Shown piece by piece: positions 17,801 to 25,895 of a stretch of DNA of 64,000 nt (positions within the stretch are counted from its first letter, which is position 1; every line of letters starts with the position of its first letter). The stretch is taken from assembly GCF_001735715.1 (NCBI RefSeq), contig NZ_CP017259.1, forward strand, positions 310,001-374,000, written 5' to 3'. Under the pieces are notes generated by a model. It was not told the origin of the DNA, did no database searches, and saw only the letters and a program-made list of their open reading frames with translations. The position numbers and the translations under genes are program-made. Origin of the DNA: Formosa sp. Hel3_A1_48 (GTDB lineage: Bacteria; Bacteroidota; Bacteroidia; Flavobacteriales; Flavobacteriaceae).

Positions 17801-19369
17801 TTATGCAATTAGTGGTAATTTTATAATAAAGGTACTACCTTTTCCTTTTTCACTTTCAACAGTGACTGTTCCTTGATGATTTTCTACAATTCTTTTAACA
17901 TTAGCTAGCCCAAGTCCATGTCCCTTGACGTTGTGAACATTACCCGTATGTTCCCTGTAAAACTCTTCAAAAATTCGTTTCTGAACCGCTTTATTCATTC
18001 CTATCCCTTGATCCTCAACAAGCATCACAATATTGTTGCCAACATTTTCTGTAGTAATATCAATTTTTGGTGGACCGTTGGTGTATTTCACAGCATTGTC
18101 CAAAATATTAACAATGACATTTGTAAAATATGTACTGTTGGCTAGTATTGAGGACTTTGAAGCCTTGAAATGTGTTTTTATATACCCCTTTCTATCTTCT
18201 ACAATCAATTCAACATGAGTGATTGCGTCAAAAATAAGATCGTGTAATTTTAAGCGGTCTTTACTAATTAGAAGTTGTTTTTTCTGCAATTGAGAAATAC
18301 GCAATACATTTTCAACTTGAGCATTCATGCGCTTATTCTCTTCCTTAATCATGGATAAATAATTTTTTACTTTATCCTCATGCTGGAATATTTTTGGATT
18401 TCTAATCGCATCTAGAGCTAGATTTATGGTCGCTATTGGCGTTTTGAACTCATGGGTCATATTGTTGATAAAGTCAGACTTCATCTGTGAAATTTTTCGC
18501 TGTTGAATGAGCTGGTACAAGGCACTGGTGTAGGCAATTATAATAATAATTGTAAATAAAACAGAAAGTGAAGTTATACCAATGATAGATGACATGATAA
18601 AGCGCTTTCTTTTGGGAAAATTAATAAATAACCCATAATTGCTAGCACCGTTTTCATCAATAAAAATAGGCACCCCAATAGTAGGAACAAGTGAGGCTTC
18701 AAAATGAGAAGATTGTATAGCGGTAGGTAATTTGTCGTTTAGAATTGCAAATTCATAAGCGATATCTATATTATTTTCTTTGAGTTTGTGGTCCAAAAGA
18801 CGCTGAATCATTGGTACAGAAACTCGTTCTTCAATGGGTGTGTTTTGAATTTCTGCTTTGTACTGCGCTTCAAAAGTGGCTTTTTGCAAACGGTCCATAT
18901 TCAGGACTTTGGTTAAAGAGTATTCTAGGTTAGGTATTCCCTGTCCGTCAATACCAGCGGAGGAATAGGCCTGTTGAGTTGTTTTACCTTTGAACTTTTT
19001 GAAATTTAGACTATCTGATCCGTCATTTTGCAAAACAGGAATGGTGTAGTTCTCTTCCTTAACTCCAGTATCGTACACAATAATTTGATCGGCATCTTTG
19101 TTTTGCTTATAAACTCTTATACTTCGGATGGCACTAGTATCGGGTTCCTGACCCCGCGCTATGAGCGCATTTAGTGCAATTACATATTTTGAATATTCAA
19201 TATCGGCAACTTCACTGGAAGCATAACTGAGGACTTTTTTGACGTTAAAGGCAAATTGATCTTCCTTGGTCTCTAACGAATAATTGATGTAATAGGCCTG
19301 CACAAAAATAATTCCGATAAGCGATAGACTCATCAATATTACAAGCACAGAAAACAACTTCTTATTCAT
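17801..19369 (-). CDS. Membrane sensor histidine kinase
   Basis: The kinase has 522 residues. Membrane helix 1 (residues about 5-28) and helix 2 (about 258-282) enclose a periplasmic sensor domain of roughly 220 residues with no family I recognise. The HisKA phosphoacceptor His is in MTHEFKTPIATI near residue 306. The HATPase_c domain has the N box NILDNAVKYT, G1 DQGIGM and G2 GHGLGLANVKRI. No HAMP domain is evident between helix 2 and HisKA. It forms an operon with the response regulator. Similar Bacteroidota systems are often called RprX/RprY-like, but I do not assign a stimulus. Confidence 0.92.
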   Translation of the reverse strand: MNKKLFSVLVILMSLSLIGIIFVQAYYINYSLETKEDQFAFNVKKVLSYASSEVADIEYSKYVIALNALIARGQEPDTSAIRSIRVYKQNKDADQIIVYDTGVKEENYTIPVLQNDGSDSLNFKKFKGKTTQQAYSSAGIDGQGIPNLEYSLTKVLNMDRLQKATFEAQYKAEIQNTPIEERVSVPMIQRLLDHKLKENNIDIAYEFAILNDKLPTAIQSSHFEASLVPTIGVPIFIDENGASNYGLFINFPKRKRFIMSSIIGITSLSVLFTIIIIIAYTSALYQLIQQRKISQMKSDFINNMTHEFKTPIATINLALDAIRNPKIFQHEDKVKNYLSMIKEENKRMNAQVENVLRISQLQKKQLLISKDRLKLHDLIFDAITHVELIVEDRKGYIKTHFKASKSSILANSTYFTNVIVNILDNAVKYTNGPPKIDITTENVGNNIVMLVEDQGIGMNKAVQKRIFEEFYREHTGNVHNVKGHGLGLANVKRIVENHQGTVTVESEKGKGSTFIIKLPLIA

Positions 19370-19449
19370 GGCATAAAATTACATTTTTTAAGAATGCTTT
19401 AAGTTGTTTTTAACTAATTATTAACCAAAATGTTAAATTTTATAATTTT

Positions 19450-20037
19450 TTAAATTATTTTAAGAATTTTGACATGAATTTCTTCGACCTCTTTAGCCGT
19501 CAATTGGGTGTCAATATTATGGATTACAAAATCAGATTTCTTAATTTTCAGCGCTTCATCCCACTGATTTTTCATTATTGAAAGCACCTCTTCAGATGTT
19601 TTAGCATCTCGCTGCATGACACGGTCTATGCGGCTTTGCTTTGGCGCAGTGACCGTAAGAATAAAATCAAACTGGTTTTCTGCACCAAGTTCAAATAAAA
19701 TGGCAACTTCTTTAACTACATAAGGATAGGTTTGGGTCGCCAACCATGTGGAATAATGGGCTGCAACAGCTGGGTGAATAATTTGATTGAGTGTATCGAG
19801 CTTGTTTTTGTCCTTAAAAACCAATTGGGCAATATACGATCGATTCAATAGACCATTGCTGTAGGCATTGACACCAAAAAGCGCGATAAGTTTAGTTCTT
19901 ATTTTTGGGGATTCATTCATTAATTTTTTGGCTTCATTATCAGCGTTGTAGACCGGAACTCCGAGCGCGAAAAACAGAGAAGCAACAGTGGTTTTACCAC
20001 TTCCAATTCCTCCAGTAAGACCTAAAACTTTAGTCAT
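19450..20037 (-). CDS. coaE: Dephospho-CoA kinase
   Basis: CoaE phosphorylates the ribose 3'-OH of dephospho-CoA with ATP, the last step of CoA synthesis. The P-loop GLTGGIGSGKTT is at the N-terminus, followed by GVPVYNADNEAKKLM, IIHPAVAAHY and VKEVAILFELGAE, in family order over 195 residues. It overlaps the preceding YbbR-like gene by 8 bases. The coaBC gene for earlier CoA steps is also in this window, at 28442-29653, but in a separate operon. Confidence 0.95.
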   Translation of the reverse strand: MTKVLGLTGGIGSGKTTVASLFFALGVPVYNADNEAKKLMNESPKIRTKLIALFGVNAYSNGLLNRSYIAQLVFKDKNKLDTLNQIIHPAVAAHYSTWLATQTYPYVVKEVAILFELGAENQFDFILTVTAPKQSRIDRVMQRDAKTSEEVLSIMKNQWDEALKIKKSDFVIHNIDTQLTAKEVEEIHVKILKII

Positions 20038-20998
20038 TTTTTTCCGTAATTATGTATTCTATACTATTGATTTGTAGTGCCGCTGTTTTGGCCTCAGACG
20101 GATACAACACCAACTTAGGAACCATTACACCAGAGGCGTAATCTAGTGTACTAAAATCACATTCAATACGAAAGTCTTCTGGCGTAATAGCGTCATAAGT
20201 GCTTAAACTTGTATAGTACACTACAGGAATTTCTTTAGGAAAAATCGAAACCAATATACCATCGGGTATGTTGACAAGTTGAACTGGTACTGAAACAGCA
20301 CCTTCGGTAAATTTATCGACAGCACCCACCACTTGTACTTGGGTCGTCGAAAATTTTAAATACTGGGGGAAATCGTAAATATCCAAATCCAAAGCCACAT
20401 CTATATCGGTTTTTACAGCATTCATTTTAAGCCCTTCTGTTGCTACGGCATCAATAGCTTTTAAATACTGTTCTGGCCCTACAATTGTGATGGAATCCGG
20501 TTGGGCACGCAAAGGAGTTTTCAAATCGTAACCCACCACAAACTCTGGTTGCAAATTGATTATTACAGGGACTTTTTTGGTAAATTGAGTCGCATACGAA
20601 AAGGAAAACGCTGCTGGGCGAATATTTTCAATAACAGTATTGGAGTTGAAATACTGCGCAATTTCTGCACGATGAGCACTTTGCTCCCAATAATAAGCAG
20701 TGTCATTTTTTTGAAGTGTCGAAAAATCAACATTCAATTTGAGTTTTTTAAAGGCATATTTTAACAAATTGAATCCATTTGTAGTGATAGTCACATCGAC
20801 AATAGGCAAACGATCTTCAACAAGTAGAATACGTGAAGGCAACTTTGTGGGTTGAAGTTCAAATTGTAAGGTTTGGGTCGTTGAGCTTGTCAATTTTGAA
20901 AGTAAAGAAATAAAAAACGCCAACAGCAAAAACAATACAAAAACGTTGAGTCGTTTTGCACGAATTTTTTGGCCTAGATATTCAAAAATATTTCTCAT
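20030..20998 (-). CDS. YbbR-like domain protein
   Basis: The 322-residue membrane-anchored protein has a short basic N-terminus, one membrane helix (LNVFVLFLLLAFFISLL), then an extracytoplasmic region with YbbR-like beta repeats: VPVIINLQPEFVVGYDL near residue 165, and DSITIVGPEQYLKAI. In Firmicutes YbbR (CdaR) regulates the diadenylate cyclase CdaA, and in many Bacteroidota a YbbR-like gene sits next to coaE as here. No diadenylate cyclase gene is in the window. The ATG at 20998 overlaps the glycosyltransferase stop by one base (TGATG), which favours translational coupling. The frame also has a TTG just upstream. Confidence 0.75.
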   Translation of the reverse strand: MRNIFEYLGQKIRAKRLNVFVLFLLLAFFISLLSKLTSSTTQTLQFELQPTKLPSRILLVEDRLPIVDVTITTNGFNLLKYAFKKLKLNVDFSTLQKNDTAYYWEQSAHRAEIAQYFNSNTVIENIRPAAFSFSYATQFTKKVPVIINLQPEFVVGYDLKTPLRAQPDSITIVGPEQYLKAIDAVATEGLKMNAVKTDIDVALDLDIYDFPQYLKFSTTQVQVVGAVDKFTEGAVSVPVQLVNIPDGILVSIFPKEIPVVYYTSLSTYDAITPEDFRIECDFSTLDYASGVMVPKLVLYPSEAKTAALQINSIEYIITEKND

Positions 20999-22008
20999 CA
21001 AGGGGTTTTAAAAAATAAGTTGGGGAATAATTCTTCTTCTGATTTTCGCGACAAAAATAGTTTTATTTTAGACTTTAAAAACCCCCAACCATAACCCGAA
21101 AATTGAATCAAAATAGCAGGGATACTCAAAATAGCTGCAATAAAATCTAAAGTGGATTGAAAGGCCAAAATTAAAGCTAATAAAAAATATGCACCGTAGA
21201 CAAAAACGCCGATGTAAACCTCAAAAAAAAGCAATAAAAGACTGATTAGAAAACCCAACATAAAAACTGTAGGAAACCAATAGGTCCATTTTTTGGAATG
21301 CGGGTGCCATTTGTTGAGAATTGGACGTACTTGCCCAAACTTGTACACTTGCACCAAAAAGCGCTCAAACGATATTCGGCGTTTGTGGTAAACAAAGGCC
21401 TCTGGAATAAGACAAAGTTTATAACCCATCGCTTTGAGTCGAATGGATAAATCGGGATCTTCCCCAGGGTGAATAGCCCCAAAACCACCGGACGCACAAA
21501 AGGCCTCTTTTGAAATGCCCATATTAAAACTTCGTGGCTCGTAACCCTCAATTTCTTTTGCCCCTCCTCGTATCCCCCCAGTGGTAAGCACAGAGGTCAT
21601 CGAAAAATTTATAGCTTTTTGCAGCTCTGTAAAATTATCTTGTGCAGCGTCTGGGCCACCAAAACAATCGATATAATTGGTATTTAAAAAGGACATAACT
21701 TCAGTCAAATAGTGTTTTGGCAAGATACAATCGGAATCCAATATGATAAAGTAATTGCCTTTGGCACGTTCCATGCCGTAATTTCTTGAATGTCCTGGTC
21801 CAGTATTGTCTTTAAAATAATAGCTGATGTTGAGCTGATCTGCAAAATGCTCCGTAATCAAACGTGCGTCTAAAGTAGAGCCATCTTCCACAATAACGAC
21901 CTCAAAAGTTTTGGGCGTTTCTAAGGCACAAAAACTCTCCAAAAGTTCGCGCACTTCCTCTGGCCGATTGTATACAGGAATAATAAAAGAAAAATCACTT
22001 GCAATCAT
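20998..22008 (-). CDS. Family 2 glycosyltransferase, membrane-associated
   Basis: This inverting GT-A glycosyltransferase has 336 residues. It starts with DFSFIIPVYNRPEE, then VVIVEDGSTLDAR, and the metal-binding ILDSDCILP (DxD-like). GGFGAIHPGEDPDLSIRLKAMGY supplies the acidic acceptor-side motif. Two C-terminal hydrophobic segments (residues about 255-300) anchor it in the inner membrane. The sugar and acceptor are not readable; envelope polysaccharide or glycolipid synthesis is the usual role. I use the ATG at 22008; the longer frame to 22074 would run back into the terminator region. Confidence 0.87.
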   Translation of the reverse strand: MIASDFSFIIPVYNRPEEVRELLESFCALETPKTFEVVIVEDGSTLDARLITEHFADQLNISYYFKDNTGPGHSRNYGMERAKGNYFIILDSDCILPKHYLTEVMSFLNTNYIDCFGGPDAAQDNFTELQKAINFSMTSVLTTGGIRGGAKEIEGYEPRSFNMGISKEAFCASGGFGAIHPGEDPDLSIRLKAMGYKLCLIPEAFVYHKRRISFERFLVQVYKFGQVRPILNKWHPHSKKWTYWFPTVFMLGFLISLLLLFFEVYIGVFVYGAYFLLALILAFQSTLDFIAAILSIPAILIQFSGYGWGFLKSKIKLFLSRKSEEELFPNLFFKTP

Positions 22009-22060
22009 GTACACAAATTTACATAATGCATTTGAATAATTCGTTTTAAAATAGGGTATA

Positions 22061-22087
22061 AAAAAACCCCGCAAAGGCGGGGTTTTT
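22061..22087 (-). terminator. Terminator of the T9SS surface-protein gene
   Basis: A strong GC stem (ACCCCGC/GCGGGGT with a short AAAG loop) is flanked by A and T runs on both sides. It lies 19 bases past the stop of the 22106-24829 gene and separates it from the glycosyltransferase gene. Confidence 0.85.
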
Positions 22088-22105
22088 GAATGTATTAATC
22101 AAAAA

Positions 22106-24829
22106 TTAATTTTTAAGAATACGTACCGTTTCTACAGTGTTTCCAATGGAAACTTGCACAAAATATGCGCCAGTCTGCATTGCAGATAAATCTACAGTAC
22201 AATCTCTAGTGTTAGGCGTCTGACGCTTAACCACTTGCCCAAGCATATTGAAAACAGTAATATCTTCAACCACTTTTTGTGCCTTGATGGTCAATACATC
22301 ATTCACAGGGTTCGGGAAGTATGTAAATTGCGAGATACTTGCTTCTTCAATACCAAGTGAGGTGGTTGTGATTTGGAAATTATCTACAAAGAAATCAATA
22401 TCTTCATTAGACACAGTACTCTCGGCATAAAAAGCAAATTTAGCAAGGGCTGGATAGGCTGACAAATTAATTTCAGGCATTGCAGCTCCAGCTACGCCAG
22501 GGTTGTTATTAGCATCCCATCTGTATAATTCAGTCCATGTTGAACCGCCATCTTCTGAAACCATCAAGGTAACAAAATCATCAACTCCCCAAATTGCATC
22601 AACAGGGGCGTCAGAACTGAAAATTGATAAATATTCAGTTGCAGCTACATCGACGTTTAAATAGTAATTCACTCCACTAAGGTCAAATGATGGAGAAATT
22701 AACCATTCATCTCTATTAGTAGAGAATATATTTATATATGCTGCTGGATCAACAGATCCATGTGCAAAATTACCAGTATCCCATAAAGAAGTAGTCCCAG
22801 AAGGTCCAGCATTTAGTGCTCCAGAGCCCACAGACCAAAACTCTCCAGGAAAAGTAGCAAAATCATTTGTATAGTTAGGAACAATTGGTGCAGGTTCGGT
22901 TGTGAAATTCACTGGCCCTTCCCATGCACTGGTGTCTCCAGCTCCACAATCCGTTTGAACATAAACTTCATATTCTGTATTGGAATCCAATCCACTAAGT
23001 GAATAAGGACTCGTGACTCCAGAATTAGTTGCTGTACCTGTAGCAGTACCGCCTGCGGTAACATCTACAACTTCAACATTGAATGATGAGTCGTCCGATG
23101 TCCATGAGATTTCTGCTGAAGTAGCTGTTATGCTCGCTGCTGAAACAGCAGTTGGTTCAACACATGAGGGAATCTCTTCCCAAACAATATTATCTAAATA
23201 AACATATGTATAAGTAGATGACAATATTCGTCTAAAACCTATATAATTATCATTTCCACTGTAAGTACTAAAGTCTATAATATATTCCAAGAAGGTTGCA
23301 CTAAGATCAACTGTTTCAATCAAAGTAAACGTACTACCGTCTGTAGGATCAGAAAGAGTACCAATTTCTAAATCTTGTGTTGAACTTGAATTACTAGCAT
23401 CTAATTTCAATCTGTGTGTACCACCAGCAAGATTAGATAATTCAGGTGATACTAGTATAATATCCCCACTAGTTGAACTAGAATTGTATAGACTAACACC
23501 ATTTGGCGAAGAACTATCTGCAGCAGTTGATGTCCCCACAGATGCATAAGATGATGATACATCTAAAATAGAAGACCAACAATTAGGTAAATTTGGTGTG
23601 GTAACAGAATCAAAATTTTCTGAAAAATCAGAAACTGCGGAACATGCTGTAGTAAAACTCACAGGCCCGGCCCATGCACTAAATTCAGAACCACAATTTG
23701 AACGTACATAAACTTCATAATCTGTATTGGCAACCAATCCACTAGCAGAAACAGTTGTTGCTCCATTTACCGCAGTTCCTGCTGCTGTTGGCTCTCCAGT
23801 TCCTGCTGCTTGTACAACATATTCATAGTCTGTTTCTGTACCTCCAGCAGTCCATGAAATTTCTGCTGAAGTAGCTGTTATACTCGCTGCTGAAAGAGCT
23901 GAAGGTTCAAGACATGAGGGTGCTTCAGAAATCATAAAGTTGTCTATGTGTGGGTTAGTTGAACCATAAACACTAGTGCCTCTAAATCCAATCTTAACAG
24001 TTTGGTTTGCGTATTGCGGCAAATCGACGTTAATGGTTGTCCAAGTAGAAACAACAGACTCGGTTGTGTATACAACCACTGGCCCCGATCCATCATCAAC
24101 CAAAACTTTAACAACATCAGTACCACTGCTATCCCAATAATCAAAAGAAACTCGAGCTGTAGTAAGTGCCCCAAAATCAAAGTCTGGAGACATCAAATCT
24201 CCTGTTGAACCCCCAGAATAATCAAAATCATTAAAAAATACGGAATTAGCACCCTCAGTTACTGAATCAGGTCCATAATCGTCACCCTGATCAATAGCCC
24301 AAGCAGCAGACGAATCTGAGTTTGTCCAACAATCTAAATTTTCAAATCCAAAAGAATATGGAAAAGATGATATTGCAGCAGTTGGGCAATTAGCAGGGGC
24401 GCTGACTGTACTTGTCAGAGTGTATTGAATTGCATTTGGTGATGGCCAAGTGGAAAAATGAACATAATAAGTAACACCTGCTGTGAGAGGTCCTGAATCA
24501 AGGCTAAATGAAGTTCCGTAAGTATCAGAAACAATACATGAACCACCTCCAGACGGACATCCTTCTGAAATTGAAACACCTGTGTAAGCATCACTACTTG
24601 TAAGGCTAATGGACAATGATTCACCTTCTTCGTTAGCTGTGTAAGAAAAAAGTCCATCATAGCCACCATCATAAGATCCTAGACATGTGTCACTAAATAG
24701 CTCACCAAAAGATGATGTATCGCCTGATTGATCCGTTCCTGGTGTAAGGGCTATTGCAGATTCACATTGCGACCATACATTTGGAACAAAAAATAATAGT
24801 GTTAAAAGTAAAAAAGTAATTTTTTTCAT
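22106..24829 (-). CDS. T9SS type A sorting-domain surface protein with fibronectin III and MAM-like modules
   Basis: This secreted or cell-surface protein has 907 residues. A signal peptide (residues 1-20) leads into a pre-peptidase-like beta domain (about 21-145), a cleaved-adhesin/MAM-like module (about 155-300), FN3 (about 305-392), a second adhesin-like module (about 395-550), a second FN3 (about 555-640), and a third adhesin-like module (about 650-825). The type A T9SS sorting domain (about 835-907) has YFPNPVNDVLTIKA, VFNMLGQVVK and GAYFVQVSIG. The two FN3 copies begin with nearly identical SAASITATSAEISWT segments exactly 250 codons apart. A likely role is adhesion or matrix binding. 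It has its own terminator and candidate operators upstream. Confidence 0.9.
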   Translation of the reverse strand: MKKITFLLLTLLFFVPNVWSQCESAIALTPGTDQSGDTSSFGELFSDTCLGSYDGGYDGLFSYTANEEGESLSISLTSSDAYTGVSISEGCPSGGGSCIVSDTYGTSFSLDSGPLTAGVTYYVHFSTWPSPNAIQYTLTSTVSAPANCPTAAISSFPYSFGFENLDCWTNSDSSAAWAIDQGDDYGPDSVTEGANSVFFNDFDYSGGSTGDLMSPDFDFGALTTARVSFDYWDSSGTDVVKVLVDDGSGPVVVYTTESVVSTWTTINVDLPQYANQTVKIGFRGTSVYGSTNPHIDNFMISEAPSCLEPSALSAASITATSAEISWTAGGTETDYEYVVQAAGTGEPTAAGTAVNGATTVSASGLVANTDYEVYVRSNCGSEFSAWAGPVSFTTACSAVSDFSENFDSVTTPNLPNCWSSILDVSSSYASVGTSTAADSSSPNGVSLYNSSSTSGDIILVSPELSNLAGGTHRLKLDASNSSSTQDLEIGTLSDPTDGSTFTLIETVDLSATFLEYIIDFSTYSGNDNYIGFRRILSSTYTYVYLDNIVWEEIPSCVEPTAVSAASITATSAEISWTSDDSSFNVEVVDVTAGGTATGTATNSGVTSPYSLSGLDSNTEYEVYVQTDCGAGDTSAWEGPVNFTTEPAPIVPNYTNDFATFPGEFWSVGSGALNAGPSGTTSLWDTGNFAHGSVDPAAYINIFSTNRDEWLISPSFDLSGVNYYLNVDVAATEYLSIFSSDAPVDAIWGVDDFVTLMVSEDGGSTWTELYRWDANNNPGVAGAAMPEINLSAYPALAKFAFYAESTVSNEDIDFFVDNFQITTTSLGIEEASISQFTYFPNPVNDVLTIKAQKVVEDITVFNMLGQVVKRQTPNTRDCTVDLSAMQTGAYFVQVSIGNTVETVRILKN
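23101..23170 (-). repeat. Copy 1 of a 70-bp direct repeat encoding the start of FN3 module 2
   Basis: It matches 23851-23920 with about 7 mismatches in 70 bases and lies exactly 750 bases away, so the repeat keeps the reading frame. It records duplication of a 250-residue adhesin-FN3 unit inside the surface protein. Confidence 0.85.
23851..23920 (-). repeat. Copy 2 of the 70-bp direct repeat encoding the start of FN3 module 1
   Basis: It is the partner of 23101-23170. Flanking sequence diverges much more, so only the first strands of each FN3 module stay nearly identical at DNA level, as expected from recent homogenisation or strong conservation. Confidence 0.85.
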
Positions 24830-24866
24830 AAAAGTAAATTATTGGTTAATTTTTTAAACGTATTTT

Positions 24867-24874
24867 TAAATATA
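24867..24874 (-). promoter_or_regulatory. Possible -7 element of the T9SS surface-protein gene
   Basis: Read on the minus strand this is TATATTTA, one base from the Bacteroidota TAnnTTTG element, about 38 bases upstream of the ATG. No TTG lies at the expected -33 distance, so an activator would be needed if this is the promoter. Confidence 0.3.
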
Positions 24875-24913
24875 CTTAGATAAGATTAGAAAAGGATTTA
24901 TTTTCTTCATTTC

Positions 24914-24950
24914 TCGTTTAAATGTTAAAATATATCGTTTAAACGTTAAA
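24914..24950. promoter_or_regulatory. Tandem operator-like inverted repeats upstream of the T9SS surface protein
   Basis: Two copies of TCGTTTAAAnGTTAAA start 21 bases apart (24914 and 24935). The second contains a perfect inverted repeat, GTTTAA-ACG-TTAAAC; the first has GTTTAA-ATG-TTAAAA, one base short of symmetric. A 21-base period puts both on the same face of the helix. They lie 85-121 bases upstream of the surface-protein ATG and outside the fabI terminator. Regulatory function is inferred from symmetry and spacing only. Confidence 0.45.
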
Positions 24951-24977
24951 CAAAATATAAAATCAACCATTAAAAAT

Positions 24978-25009
24978 AAAAAATCCACGCCGTTTGGTGT
25001 GGATTTTTT
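24978..25009 (-). terminator. Terminator of fabI
   Basis: The stem AAATCCAC/GTGGATTT has A-runs and T-runs on both sides and lies 22 bases past the fabI stop. Its symmetry means it could stop transcription in either direction. Confidence 0.85.
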
Positions 25010-25030
25010 AAGAGCTACAGAGAGTTTTAC

Positions 25031-25846
25031 TTATTCCTCTGTAAATTTTTCCATGATGGCATCACTCACGCCCATATTGCTAAACCCACCATCGTTATAG
25101 AGGTTTTGCAATGTAACACGTTTGGTTAAATCGCTAAACAAGGTGATGGTATAATTGGCACAATCCAAAGCTGTGGCATTACCAAGCGGCGACATTTTTT
25201 CAGCATAAGCGATAAAGCCGTCAAATCCTTTTACGCCCTTTCCTGCAGTCGTAGGTGTTGGGGATTGAGAGATGGTATTGACACGAACATTTTTATCGCG
25301 CCCAAAGAAATACCCAAAACTACGCGCTATGCTTTCCAAATAGGCTTTATTGTCGGCCATATCATTGTAATCTGGAAAAACACGTTGTGCAGCCATGTAA
25401 GACAAAGCGACTATACTCCCCCACTCATTCATCGCGTCGGATTTGTAAAGTGTTTGCATGACTTTGTGAAAAGACATGGCAGAAACGTCGGTTCCCTTTT
25501 GTGTCCAATCGTATTTTTGATCGGTATAAGCACGACCTTTACGAACGTTAACAGACATCCCAATAGAATGCAGAACAAAATCTAATTTTCCACCTAAAAT
25601 CTCAACCGATTGATCGACTAAATTATGTAGATCTTCCAAAGAAGTGGCGTCGGCAGGAATGATTTGCGCACCAGTTTTCTTGGCCAATTCATCAATAGCG
25701 CCCATGCGCATGGCAATGGGTGCATTGGTTAAGACAAACGTTCCACCTTCTTCGTGAACACGCTCAGCAGTAATCCACGCAATAGAATTGGGATCTAAAG
25801 CGCCAAAAATAATTCCTCTTTTTCCTTTAAGTAACTGATGTGCCAT
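25031..25846 (-). CDS. fabI: Enoyl-[acyl-carrier-protein] reductase (NADH)
   Basis: FabI reduces the trans-2 double bond of enoyl-ACP in the last step of each fatty-acid elongation cycle. This SDR-fold protein of 271 residues opens with LLKGKRGIIFGALDPNSIAW, the FabI variant of the cofactor site. The active site is the Y-x6-K pair in YNDMADNK, with the upstream conserved SYMAAQRVFPDYN. Typical end motifs LFSDLTKRVTLQNLYNDGGFSNMG follow. It has its own terminator, and a TATATTTG -7 candidate at 25885-25892 on the minus strand, so it is probably a single-gene unit. Confidence 0.93.
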   Translation of the reverse strand: MAHQLLKGKRGIIFGALDPNSIAWITAERVHEEGGTFVLTNAPIAMRMGAIDELAKKTGAQIIPADATSLEDLHNLVDQSVEILGGKLDFVLHSIGMSVNVRKGRAYTDQKYDWTQKGTDVSAMSFHKVMQTLYKSDAMNEWGSIVALSYMAAQRVFPDYNDMADNKAYLESIARSFGYFFGRDKNVRVNTISQSPTPTTAGKGVKGFDGFIAYAEKMSPLGNATALDCANYTITLFSDLTKRVTLQNLYNDGGFSNMGVSDAIMEKFTEE

Positions 25847-25884
25847 AATATTTTTTAATTATCAAATGTATCTAATTTTGTGGA

Positions 25885-25892
25885 CAAATATA
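25885..25892 (-). promoter_or_regulatory. Candidate fabI promoter -7 element
   Basis: The minus strand reads TATATTTG, an exact TAnnTTTG match, about 39 bases upstream of the fabI ATG in the short recN-fabI gap. No TTG is present 19 bases further upstream. Confidence 0.5.
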
Positions 25893-25895
25893 CTA

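Noticed and set aside
24830-25030. Remnant mobile element or small gene in the AT-rich gap upstream of the surface-protein gene
   Set aside because: No open frame, terminal repeats or target duplication; the content is explained by the fabI terminator and operator-like repeats.
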